In this document: in pieces, positions 1 to 5,219 of the stretch
Layout of the letters: each line of letters starts with the position of its first letter
How positions within the stretch are numbered: the first letter of the stretch is position 1
Assembly: GCA_903834675.1 (NCBI GenBank)
Contig: CAILKC010000590.1
Coordinates: forward strand, 1-5,244
Length of the DNA stretch: 5,244 nucleotides
Reading direction: 5' to 3'
Origin: an uncultured Victivallales bacterium
GTDB lineage: Bacteria > Verrucomicrobiota > Lentisphaeria > Oligosphaerales > JAFGRS01
Program-made: the position numbers and the translations under genes
The notes under the pieces: generated by a model
What the model was told of the DNA's origin: nothing
The model's database searches: none
The model's input: only the letters and a program-made list of their open reading frames with translations

Positions 1-17
1 GCAGCGGCGCCCTCCAA

Positions 18-49
18 CGCCCCTCGTCCGCCGCGGCGGACGAGGGGCG
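18..49. repeat. Perfect 32-bp palindrome (possible bidirectional terminator)
   Basis: All sixteen bases of the left arm (CGCCCCTCGTCCGCCG) pair with the right arm with no spacer. As RNA from either strand it would fold into a stem of about 14 bp closed by a four-base loop. No T-run follows on either strand, so it does not match a classical rho-independent terminator, although GC-rich hairpins without a U-tract can terminate in some high-GC bacteria. It is about 290 bp beyond the stop of the minus-strand glycosidase gene. It could equally be a dispersed palindromic repeat or a protein-binding site. Confidence 0.75.
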
Positions 50-103
50 GAATGGGAAGCGCTTTGGGTCATACGAGGTTGCTGCAAGTCTCCTACAAGC
101 AAA

Positions 104-127
104 CCCCTACGGAGCTGACTTGCGCCC
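104..127 (+). repeat. Left arm of a long-distance inverted repeat
   Basis: This 24-base segment begins CCCCTACGGA. It matches the reverse complement of 4959-4982 at 22 of 24 positions, differing only at 114 and 120. The two arms are about 4.8 kb apart and enclose all three intact genes. The similarity fades quickly outside the 24 bases, so these look like short dispersed repeats or the conserved ends of decayed elements. No transposase or target-site duplication was seen. Confidence 0.7.
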
Positions 128-154
128 GATTCCCGCGGGTGGTTCCGTAATGCC

Positions 155-346
155 TCAGAAACTGTGAAAATCGGGGTCGGGATCGGCATCGGGATCGACG
201 GCGGCACCGACTGCGATCGCGACCCCGACCAGGTCAAAGCGTGCCGCCTTCCAGGCCAGACCCGCGTCGATGAAATACCGCAGGTAGGCGAGCACGGTAT
301 CGACCGAGACGGCTTGGCGCTGGCTCTTCAGTGCCTGACTCAGGGC
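155..346 (-). pseudogene. C-terminal remnant of a DUF4143-type AAA ATPase
   Basis: Read from 346 down to the TGA at 157-155, this frame gives about 63 residues. They include LKSQRQAVSVDTV, then LAYLRYFIDAG and ARFDL. This matches the pattern I know from the DUF4143 winged-helix part of AAA ATPases, roughly 'LKSQ..KVS.DTV..Y..YL.DAFL....RYDL'. Whole proteins of this family are about 400 residues, with an N-terminal P-loop ATPase domain. That domain is absent, since the upstream side runs straight into the glycosidase gene in another frame. Directly after ARFDL, where the family continues with a conserved tail, the sequence becomes the period-6 repeat encoding Asp-Pro-rich residues, then stops. 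The fragment overlaps the last codons of the glycosidase gene by about 7 bases. It is surely non-functional as an ATPase; the family call rests on motif memory, not alignment. Confidence 0.6.
170..229. repeat. Degenerate hexanucleotide tract with phased CpG
   Basis: Ten consecutive six-base units of the form NNCGNN are seen, with a CpG at exactly 172, 178, 184, 190, 196, 202, 208, 214, 220 and 226. The first units are nearly identical (ATCGGG, GTCGGG, ATCGGC, ATCGGG, ATCGAC); later ones keep only the phased CpG. On the minus strand the cleanest part encodes alternating Asp-Pro/Ala. It looks like a microsatellite that expanded into the tail of the DUF4143 remnant and then drifted. Confidence 0.8.
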
Positions 347-1905
347 GCGTGCGGTCCGAATTCGATCGTGGCCTCGTCGGCGCCTGGCGCCCTGAAGTTG
401 ACGTAGGGGCTTTGCCTGACCAGCTCGTTCTCAAGCGCTACCGGGCCGGACCGCAGCACGACGCGCCGCGCCGACATCCCTTTGGGCAGGAGGATGTGGC
501 AGGCGACTTCCCGAGTGCGAGTTCCATGGAACTTCAGTGCCAACGTCTTGGCGGGAAGATCGAGCGCATAGTCATAGGAGAAACCCGCGCCCGCGCCCTC
601 ATAGCCGATCGCCACCGCGCCCTTGGTGATGCCGACGATGCAGAGTCTGGGCGAGAACGTGACCCGCTCAAAGCGAGAACTCTCATCCTTCACCCCGGCA
701 AAGCCCTCCACCAGGGCGGCAAACATGGCCGCGAGGCCCCAGACATCCGGGGGCGCAAAGGCGGTGTCCGGGCACGGCCTGCCATCGGGGTGGTACCACA
801 CGTAGGGCCCCACCGTTTTAACCAACTCGAAGTAGCGGTCGAGGATGTCCAAGCCGTACTCCTCAAAGCCATTTTCAAAGGCGCCGCGGGCCAGTTCGCC
901 GCCCACCAATGGCAAGACGCCCCCATTCACGTAGCACCCCGGGTTGCAGACCCAGTCGCCAGAGAAGTCCTCGGCGTGGAAACTGTAGGCCGGGAAAGGC
1001 GGGTGAATGCCGAACCATTCCGCAAAGTACTCTCTGGCCTCGGCCTTCCGCCGCCGGTACTCCTCGATGATGGAGCAACGCTGCCGGAAGTCGGCAATGC
1101 CGCGGTTCAGGTTGAAGGCGTTGCAGAGGCTCAGCTGGCTGGCCTCGTCCACCCCTTCCACGGTTACCGGGTCAAGGTGGACCTGATGGGTGTAGAATCG
1201 CCCATTCCAGCACACCCGGTTGGTCCTTTCGCGGAAGCCTCTGGCCGTGGTCTCCCAGTGTTCGGCGCGGAGCGTGTCACCAAGCTGGCGATAGAGGGTG
1301 GCCAGCCGACCGGCGGCTTGGCACATCCCCGAATTGTCCCCATGCATGATGCCGTAGGTCGTGTGCGCGTCGATCTCGCCATAGGGATTCCGCCTGAATT
1401 TGCCGCGCGGGTTATAGACGAAATCCCAGGTATCCAAAGAGAACGGCCGCTTGACCAACTGCAGCGCTGGGGCCCAGCGTTTCGCGTCGGTCATCGAGTA
1501 GCCCATGGCTTTCTCCAACGCGGGGAGCAGCCGTGCCATCCAGTCATCATCGCCACTGCTCTGCCAGGCCAGATACACGGCCTCAACCAAGAGAAACTCC
1601 ACGTCTGCCTCAGTGGGAACGCGAGCTCCTCTGCCTTCCTTGTCGAACCAGTCAAAAACCGCGCCATCCGGCGCCTGAGTCTGGGCGAAAACCTCAACGG
1701 CGCTCTTCACGTCAGGCTCGATGTAGCGGAATCCCCGCAGTTGGTATGTGTGGTCACGGATCCAGACGGGATGCAGCTTGCCAGGCGGAAAACCCGTGAG
1801 CTGCTTTCCCTCTACGGCTTGGGTGACGCGAGTCTGCCGGAAAGCAGCCCTCACGGTGTCACAAAACGCCGCGAATCTCGGGTCGGGCAGATCGAAGGTG
1901 GTCAT
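340..1905 (-). CDS. Putative (alpha/alpha)6-barrel ('six-hairpin') glycoside hydrolase
   Basis: A 521-residue protein that probably cleaves or trims a glycosidic bond in the cytoplasm; the substrate is unknown. Residues about 45-405 carry features of six-hairpin barrel glycosidases: VWIRDH at 47-52 near the first helix pair, acidic VPTEADVEF at 96-104, DTWDF at 158-162, HGDNSGM at 188-194, and a Gly/Asn-rich turn CNPGCYVNGGVLP at 320-332 followed by YHPDGRP at 371-377. Residues about 410-521 are strand-rich and look like a small C-terminal beta-sandwich, common in this superfamily (trehalase-, GH63- and glycogen-debranching-like enzymes). I cannot assign a GH number or the catalytic acids. 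No signal peptide or membrane segment is seen. The ATG at 1905 is supported by a good ribosome binding site. The gene is divergent from the TIM-barrel hydrolase. A 549-residue frame on the opposite strand is a GC-driven shadow. Confidence 0.8.
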   Translation of the reverse strand: MTTFDLPDPRFAAFCDTVRAAFRQTRVTQAVEGKQLTGFPPGKLHPVWIRDHTYQLRGFRYIEPDVKSAVEVFAQTQAPDGAVFDWFDKEGRGARVPTEADVEFLLVEAVYLAWQSSGDDDWMARLLPALEKAMGYSMTDAKRWAPALQLVKRPFSLDTWDFVYNPRGKFRRNPYGEIDAHTTYGIMHGDNSGMCQAAGRLATLYRQLGDTLRAEHWETTARGFRERTNRVCWNGRFYTHQVHLDPVTVEGVDEASQLSLCNAFNLNRGIADFRQRCSIIEEYRRRKAEAREYFAEWFGIHPPFPAYSFHAEDFSGDWVCNPGCYVNGGVLPLVGGELARGAFENGFEEYGLDILDRYFELVKTVGPYVWYHPDGRPCPDTAFAPPDVWGLAAMFAALVEGFAGVKDESSRFERVTFSPRLCIVGITKGAVAIGYEGAGAGFSYDYALDLPAKTLALKFHGTRTREVACHILLPKGMSARRVVLRSGPVALENELVRQSPYVNFRAPGADEATIEFGPHAP

Positions 1906-1910
1906 GACAA

Positions 1911-1917
1911 TCTCCCC
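1911..1917 (-). promoter_or_regulatory. Ribosome binding site of the six-hairpin glycosidase
   Basis: On the minus strand GGGGAGA lies five bases before the ATG at 1905, a good Shine-Dalgarno core and spacing that fixes this start. Further upstream, TTGGCC (1960-1955) and TAATAC (1939-1934), 15 bases apart, could be weak -35 and -10 boxes, but the match is poor. Confidence 0.6.
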
Positions 1918-2065
1918 ACATTGGCGGTGCTCGGTATTACCCTAGCCCGACCCTGGCCAAGAAAGACTACGGCGGGCTGAAAAATCGCCTCCGCCAGCCT
2001 GAAAGCGCGCCATGGGCAGCCCGGCTCCTGATGCACTCACGTCGGCACCCCCATGGACAGGCGCT

Positions 2066-2092
2066 AAAGAGGAGTAGAGAATGTCAAAGTAG
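2066..2092 (+). promoter_or_regulatory. Strong Shine-Dalgarno followed by a three-codon frame (Met-Ser-Lys-stop)
   Basis: AAAGAGGAG at 2066-2074 is the best ribosome binding sequence in the window. It is six bases before ATG at 2081, but that frame reads Met-Ser-Lys and ends at TAG 2090-2092, 35 bases before the ATG of the hydrolase gene. The frame differs from that of the hydrolase. It may be a minimal leader peptide, a ribosome standby site, or the leftover start of a gene altered by insertion or deletion. Confidence 0.45.
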
Positions 2093-2104
2093 CTTCAAAA
2101 GTCG

Positions 2105-2116
2105 GGGGTTGACCCC
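2105..2116. repeat. Short palindrome just ahead of the TIM-barrel hydrolase start
   Basis: GGGGTTGACCCC is an inverted repeat with five-base arms and a two-base centre, ending 11 bases before the ATG at 2128. In RNA it would give a four-pair stem with a TTGA loop. It could be an operator half-site pair, or part of a dispersed element together with the TCAAAG/TCAAAAG sequences just upstream. Confidence 0.4.
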
Positions 2117-2127
2117 AATGATGAGTC

Positions 2128-4137
2128 ATGAACCTGCTGGTGGATTACTACCCTGAGGTCCAGTTCCGGCCTTACGGCTCCGGCGCCACGCCTGCGAACG
2201 TGGTGCCGTTTCTGCGGCAACTGGAGCTGGGCTACCTGTGCATCTATGCCAAAGGTCACAGCGGTTACTGCACCTGGCCCAGCGCCCTCAAGACGCAGCA
2301 CAACCAGCTTGGCCAGGACATGCCCAAGGTATTCCGCGAGTACACCCGCGCGGCCGGGACCAAGCTCGTTCTTTATTACAGTGGCCTGGTGGACGGCATC
2401 GCCGGCGAACGCCACCCCGACTGGCGCCAGTGGACGCTCGAGGGCAAGCCCGGCGAGGCGCTGTTTCAGGACTTCAAGTGCACCACCGCCTACTCCATCT
2501 GTCCCCTGAGCAGCTACTGGGATGAGTGGGTTAGCGTACACCTGCGCGAACTCATTACGGGCTACGACCCCGACGGTATCTGGGTGGATGGGGACTGGCC
2601 GGGGCCCTGCTACTGCCCGCGTTGCCAGGCCCGCTTTCGCGCCGACACCGGCTGGACAGAGCCCTGGAATGAGGCGATCAAGCGCGCCGATTTTCAGTCT
2701 GAGTATGCCAAGAGCTGGAACCGGATCACGCACGGCTGGCGCACGCGGTTCAGCGCCTACGTCACGTCGCTGAAGGCCGATTGCGCCTACAGTGCCGGCA
2801 ATGTCAGCCCCCGCCGCGAGTTTGCCGCGCCCTTTGACTGGCGCAGCGGCGACTTCTTCTCCCCCGGCTTCTTCTACCTGCACGACATCGCCCGCATGAT
2901 GCGCTGGTACGGCACCCTCGGCGTCCCCTACGACGCCTATGTCTGTGACACCAGCTTCACCCACGTCCGCAAGCACGTCCGCAGCCGCACCAAGAGCTTG
3001 GATCGCATGTTGCAGGAAGCCGCCACCGTCGCCGCAGCAGGGGGCACCGTCGGCTACTGGACCTACCCTCTCGGCAACGGGGCCTGGGTGCCGTCCAGGA
3101 TGCGCCGAGCCCTGGCCGTGCGCCAGTTCCTGAAAGAACGCGAGGACCTCTTTCTGCACTCCAGCAGCGCCCGCTGGAATGCCATCCTGGTCAGCGACCC
3201 GTCGACCCCGACCTTTGGCGGCCCCGGCGTCGAAGGCGCGCACAAGGCGATGGCCGCCCTGCACCGCTCGGTGGATATCATCGATGAATCCGCACTCACC
3301 GACACCTTGCCCTATGACCTGATCGTACTCCCGGAACAGGCGTTTCTCGACCCCTCGACCGCGGCGCAGCTGAAGACCTTCGTGCGCGCCGGCGGGGTGC
3401 TCCTCAGCAGCGGCGCCAGCCTGCGCTCGCCGGAGTTGCAGGCGCTGCTGGGAGTGCGGAGCGTTCGCTTCGGCGAGGTCAAGGACGGTCATGTCCTGCT
3501 CTCGACGAGCGACGAACCCACCGGGGTCGACAGTGCTTGGGACAAGGTGGAACTGGGGGTTGGCGCCAAGGAGCTCTATCCGTTGTACCTGTCCTGGGAC
3601 CAACTGAACTTTGAGACCCGCAACGTCACCAACAACTGGCCGATGCATGGGCAGCTCGATGAAGAGCACCCGGAACCCGCCGGTTTCCCGGCGGCCATCA
3701 CCCGCCGACTGGGCCAGGGCCGAATCGTACACCTCTGCACCGGCATCTTCGGCCAGTACAAGCAACTCGGCGACCCGCAGATGCTGCGCTGGCTGCGCGA
3801 GGTCGTCGAGTTCCTCCAGCCGCAGCCGCGCTGCCAGACCAACGCGCCGTCGTGGGTGGACCTCTCACTGCGCCGCGGCGCTGACGGCCGACTGCTGGCG
3901 CAGGTGGTCAACCAGACTCCTGGACGTGACGTCGCCAGGCTCAACACCGATGACACCTGGGTGGACGAGATCCCCGAGGTCGGCCCCTTTACCTTGGCAC
4001 TGCGACTGCCGCGCAAACCCCGAGCCGTGACCTGGGAACCCGGTGGCAGGGCGCTGGCCAGCCGCTTCAAGGGCGGCGTCCTGACCCTCGAGGTGCCGCG
4101 CTTCAGGAACCACGGCTGCGTGGCGGTGCGGGAGTGA
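2128..4137 (+). CDS. TIM-barrel glycoside hydrolase, GH29/GH42-like, with trimerisation-type domain
   Basis: A 669-residue probable exo-acting glycosidase; the sugar released is unknown. Residues about 1-335 fit a (beta/alpha)8 barrel: NLLVDYYPE forms the first strand, and YDPDGIWVDGDW at 146-157 resembles the fucosidase-type strand whose Asp (here D154) is the nucleophile. Directly after it comes C161-x-C163-x2-C166, a Cys cluster seen in related uncharacterised hydrolases. Residues about 350-560 resemble the GATase-like 'beta-galactosidase trimerisation' domain of GH42 (PYDLIVLPEQAFLDP at 395-409, then VRAGGVLLSSGAS; closing GQGRIVHLCTGIFGQY). Residues about 575-669 look like a beta-sandwich. 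The acid/base residue could not be assigned. No signal peptide is evident, suggesting intracellular action. The ATG at 2128 suits the barrel start but lacks a good Shine-Dalgarno. Not a confident alpha-L-fucosidase or beta-galactosidase. Confidence 0.82.
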   Translation: MNLLVDYYPEVQFRPYGSGATPANVVPFLRQLELGYLCIYAKGHSGYCTWPSALKTQHNQLGQDMPKVFREYTRAAGTKLVLYYSGLVDGIAGERHPDWRQWTLEGKPGEALFQDFKCTTAYSICPLSSYWDEWVSVHLRELITGYDPDGIWVDGDWPGPCYCPRCQARFRADTGWTEPWNEAIKRADFQSEYAKSWNRITHGWRTRFSAYVTSLKADCAYSAGNVSPRREFAAPFDWRSGDFFSPGFFYLHDIARMMRWYGTLGVPYDAYVCDTSFTHVRKHVRSRTKSLDRMLQEAATVAAAGGTVGYWTYPLGNGAWVPSRMRRALAVRQFLKEREDLFLHSSSARWNAILVSDPSTPTFGGPGVEGAHKAMAALHRSVDIIDESALTDTLPYDLIVLPEQAFLDPSTAAQLKTFVRAGGVLLSSGASLRSPELQALLGVRSVRFGEVKDGHVLLSTSDEPTGVDSAWDKVELGVGAKELYPLYLSWDQLNFETRNVTNNWPMHGQLDEEHPEPAGFPAAITRRLGQGRIVHLCTGIFGQYKQLGDPQMLRWLREVVEFLQPQPRCQTNAPSWVDLSLRRGADGRLLAQVVNQTPGRDVARLNTDDTWVDEIPEVGPFTLALRLPRKPRAVTWEPGGRALASRFKGGVLTLEVPRFRNHGCVAVRE

Positions 4138-4148
4138 GGGCACCCCGG

Positions 4149-4164
4149 ACCCGGGCGGCCGGGT
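4149..4164 (+). terminator. GC-rich hairpin after the TIM-barrel hydrolase
   Basis: ACCCGG (4149-4154) and CCGGGT (4159-4164) form a six-pair stem around a GCGG loop, 12 bases after the stop codon. It is followed only by TCTCGG, so there is no proper T-run. It may be a weak or rho-assisted terminator separating this gene from the SET gene. Confidence 0.4.
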
Positions 4165-4280
4165 TCTCGGCAGGGCGACACATCCCACGCGTAGCTCCCC
4201 ATACTGGTGCTGGTATCCCGGCCATCTGGCGGCGGCGGCGGTGCAACAGGTTAATGGCTGGCGGCGACAAAGGCCTGGCA

Positions 4281-4286
4281 GGAAGG
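4281..4286 (+). promoter_or_regulatory. Ribosome binding site of the SET-domain gene
   Basis: GGAAGG lies nine bases before the ATG at 4296. It favours that start over the in-frame ATG at 4254 and the GTG at 4134 that overlaps the previous stop. Confidence 0.55.
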
Positions 4287-4295
4287 CGTCATGGC

Positions 4296-4838
4296 ATGAA
4301 ACTTCAGATCCGAGATACGGGGGCGTACGGCAATGGAGTCTATACCGAAGAGCCGATAGAAAGGGGCCGCATTATTGGCGTGTTGGACGGCATCACACTC
4401 ACGCTTGACGAGTGTATTGAAAAAGTAAGAAGAGGAGAAGAGAACGTATCCGATCCATTGCAGGTCTCTTTGGAGGTCTGGCTGGATCTTGATGAACCCT
4501 CACGCACCTTTAACCATAGCTGTCATCCCAATGCCGGTATCAGAAAACGGAGCGAACTGTTTGCCTTGAGAAACATATCCGCCGGTGAGGAGATAACCTA
4601 CGACTATTCCCTGACCGTAGGGCCCAATGTCCCGACTGAACTATGGACCATGTCGTGCCTATGCGGTCACAAGGAATGCAGGAAAAGGATCGGGAATGTC
4701 GTGAGCATCCCGGAACGACGACTGGCGGAATACCAGAAATTGGGCGCATTACAGGACTACATGAAGGATGAACTGCAGAAACTCAGAAAGGTGAATGGCA
4801 CGTATATCCTGCCGGAGTATCGGAGAATCGTCCTCTAG
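4296..4838 (+). CDS. SET-domain protein-lysine N-methyltransferase
   Basis: A 180-residue cytoplasmic enzyme expected to transfer methyl groups from S-adenosylmethionine to lysine side chains of a protein; the target is unknown. It is almost only a SET domain: GAYGNGVYTEEPIERGRIIG (9-28) is the N-terminal SAM-binding part; FNHSCHPNAGI (73-83) is the pseudoknot motif with N74-H75; EEITYDYS (98-105) holds the usual catalytic Tyr; CLCGHKEC (121-128) is the post-SET segment, and C121, C123 and C128 with C77 would bind the structural zinc. A charged helical tail (about 140-175) follows. The start at 4296 is chosen because the fold begins there and a ribosome binding site precedes it; upstream in-frame residues are Arg/Gly-rich and unlike the family. 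GC is near 45-50% in sampled lines (27 of 60 at 4381-4440) against 44 of 60 at 2581-2640 in the hydrolase, suggesting acquisition by transfer. It resembles small SET proteins found in many bacteria; chromatin-directed function should not be assumed. Confidence 0.92.
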   Translation: MKLQIRDTGAYGNGVYTEEPIERGRIIGVLDGITLTLDECIEKVRRGEENVSDPLQVSLEVWLDLDEPSRTFNHSCHPNAGIRKRSELFALRNISAGEEITYDYSLTVGPNVPTELWTMSCLCGHKECRKRIGNVVSIPERRLAEYQKLGALQDYMKDELQKLRKVNGTYILPEYRRIVL

Positions 4839-4899
4839 CCCATCGTCTTCTCTGAACTCCTGGAAGTCTGCTGCCGCATGCCCTCAAGCCCATCTCTTG

Positions 4900-4916
4900 G
4901 AGCATGTATCATGCTC
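4900..4916 (+). repeat. Palindrome downstream of the SET gene (possible terminator)
   Basis: GAGCATG and CATGCTC form a perfect seven-base inverted repeat around TAT, starting 62 bases after the SET stop codon. No T-run follows. It may help end the SET transcript, or be an operator-like site. Confidence 0.45.
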
Positions 4917-4958
4917 GGATAGAGCGATTTCAGCCAGGCTCACGGGCCGATGAACAAG

Positions 4959-4982
4959 GGGCGCAGGTCAGTTCCGTAGGGG
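4959..4982 (-). repeat. Right arm of a long-distance inverted repeat
   Basis: Its reverse complement, starting CCCCTACGGA, matches 104-127 at 22 of 24 positions. It lies in non-coding DNA 120 bases after the SET gene, so the pair brackets the DUF4143 remnant, both hydrolases and the SET gene. Confidence 0.7.
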
Positions 4983-5082
4983 CTTCTGTTTCGATCGTCT
5001 CCGCGTCCGGCGAGCAAAACGGGTCACTTGACTCTTGGGGGAGACTTCCGGCGGGACATGTCGCGAATGCCAGACGCTGCGG

Positions 5083-5219
5083 AGCGCTGAAAGCGCGGCC
5101 ATTCCTCAGCCCAGGGCAGCGCCCTGGGAATGAATTCAAAACGAGATTGAGCCCTGCCGGGGCGGCATACCGACAGTCCATGGGCACCGCGCGGCCAGCT
5201 ATGGCGCCCCTTCGGGGCT
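5083..5219. repeat. Cluster of small triloop palindromes (dispersed-repeat type)
   Basis: Three related 20-base units are present. Unit A (5083-5102) is AGCGCTGAAAGCGCGGCCAT on plus, unit C (5150-5169) is AGCCCTGCCGGGGCGGCATA on plus, and unit D (5200-5219) is AGCCCCGAAGGGGCGCCATA on minus. Each makes a five-pair stem with a three-base loop (GAA, GCC, GAA) and a GCSSCAT-like tail. A and C start 67 bases apart and both are followed by CAG and a GGGCA-containing segment, so they look like a diverged tandem pair with D inverted. Stem changes are compensatory between units. This resembles repeat families I associate with PVC bacteria. It may be a REP-like non-autonomous element, but no transposase is in the window. 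Confidence 0.7.
5110..5128. repeat. Perfect 8-bp stem hairpin inside the palindrome cluster
   Basis: CCCAGGGC (5110-5117) pairs with GCCCTGGG (5121-5128) around an AGC triloop. It is the strongest hairpin in the right flank, sits between units A and C, and is followed by AATGAATTC rather than a T-run, so it is better read as part of the repeat than as a terminator. Confidence 0.75.

Larger units (their letters stand above)
1..339. other. Gene-poor left flank with repeats and a gene remnant
   Basis: No intact coding region is visible here. The stretch holds, from left to right, a perfect palindrome, one arm of a long-distance inverted repeat, a hexamer tract with phased CpG, and the decayed end of a DUF4143-type ATPase gene on the minus strand. 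The short open frames on both strands are explained by the period-6 repeat and high GC. It lies immediately downstream of the minus-strand glycosidase gene, so any terminator for that gene should be here. The only strong hairpin is the palindrome near the left edge. Confidence 0.7.
1906..2127. other. Divergent intergenic region between two glycoside hydrolases
   Basis: This stretch must contain the promoters of both hydrolase genes. I see no strong sigma-70 pair on either strand. Visible structure includes a 6-bp inverted repeat (AGCCCG at 1944-1949 with CGGGCT at 1973-1978), a strong Shine-Dalgarno with a three-codon frame at 2066-2092, and a short palindrome at 2105-2116. Shared regulation of the two genes is an inference from the arrangement. 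Confidence 0.5.

Noticed and set aside
164..406. 80-codon plus-strand frame starting with Gly-Ile/Val-rich repeats
   Set aside because: It is the translation of the hexamer tract followed by the antisense of the DUF4143 remnant.
331..1980. A 549-codon plus-strand frame antisense to the six-hairpin glycosidase gene
   Set aside because: It is slightly longer than the real gene but its translation is low in recognisable motifs and rich in Arg, Gly, Ala and Val typical of GC-driven shadows. The minus-strand frame has coherent domain motifs and a good ribosome binding site.
2095..3765. A 556-codon minus-strand frame antisense to the TIM-barrel hydrolase
   Set aside because: The translation is Gly/Ala/Val-rich without motifs, and the plus-strand frame has clear hydrolase and trimerisation-type signatures.
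4134..4295. N-terminal extension of the SET protein from a GTG overlapping the previous stop codon
   Set aside because: The extra 54 residues are Arg/Gly-rich and unlike SET proteins, have GC like the flanking non-coding DNA, and cross the GC-rich hairpin. The ATG at 4296 has its own ribosome binding site.
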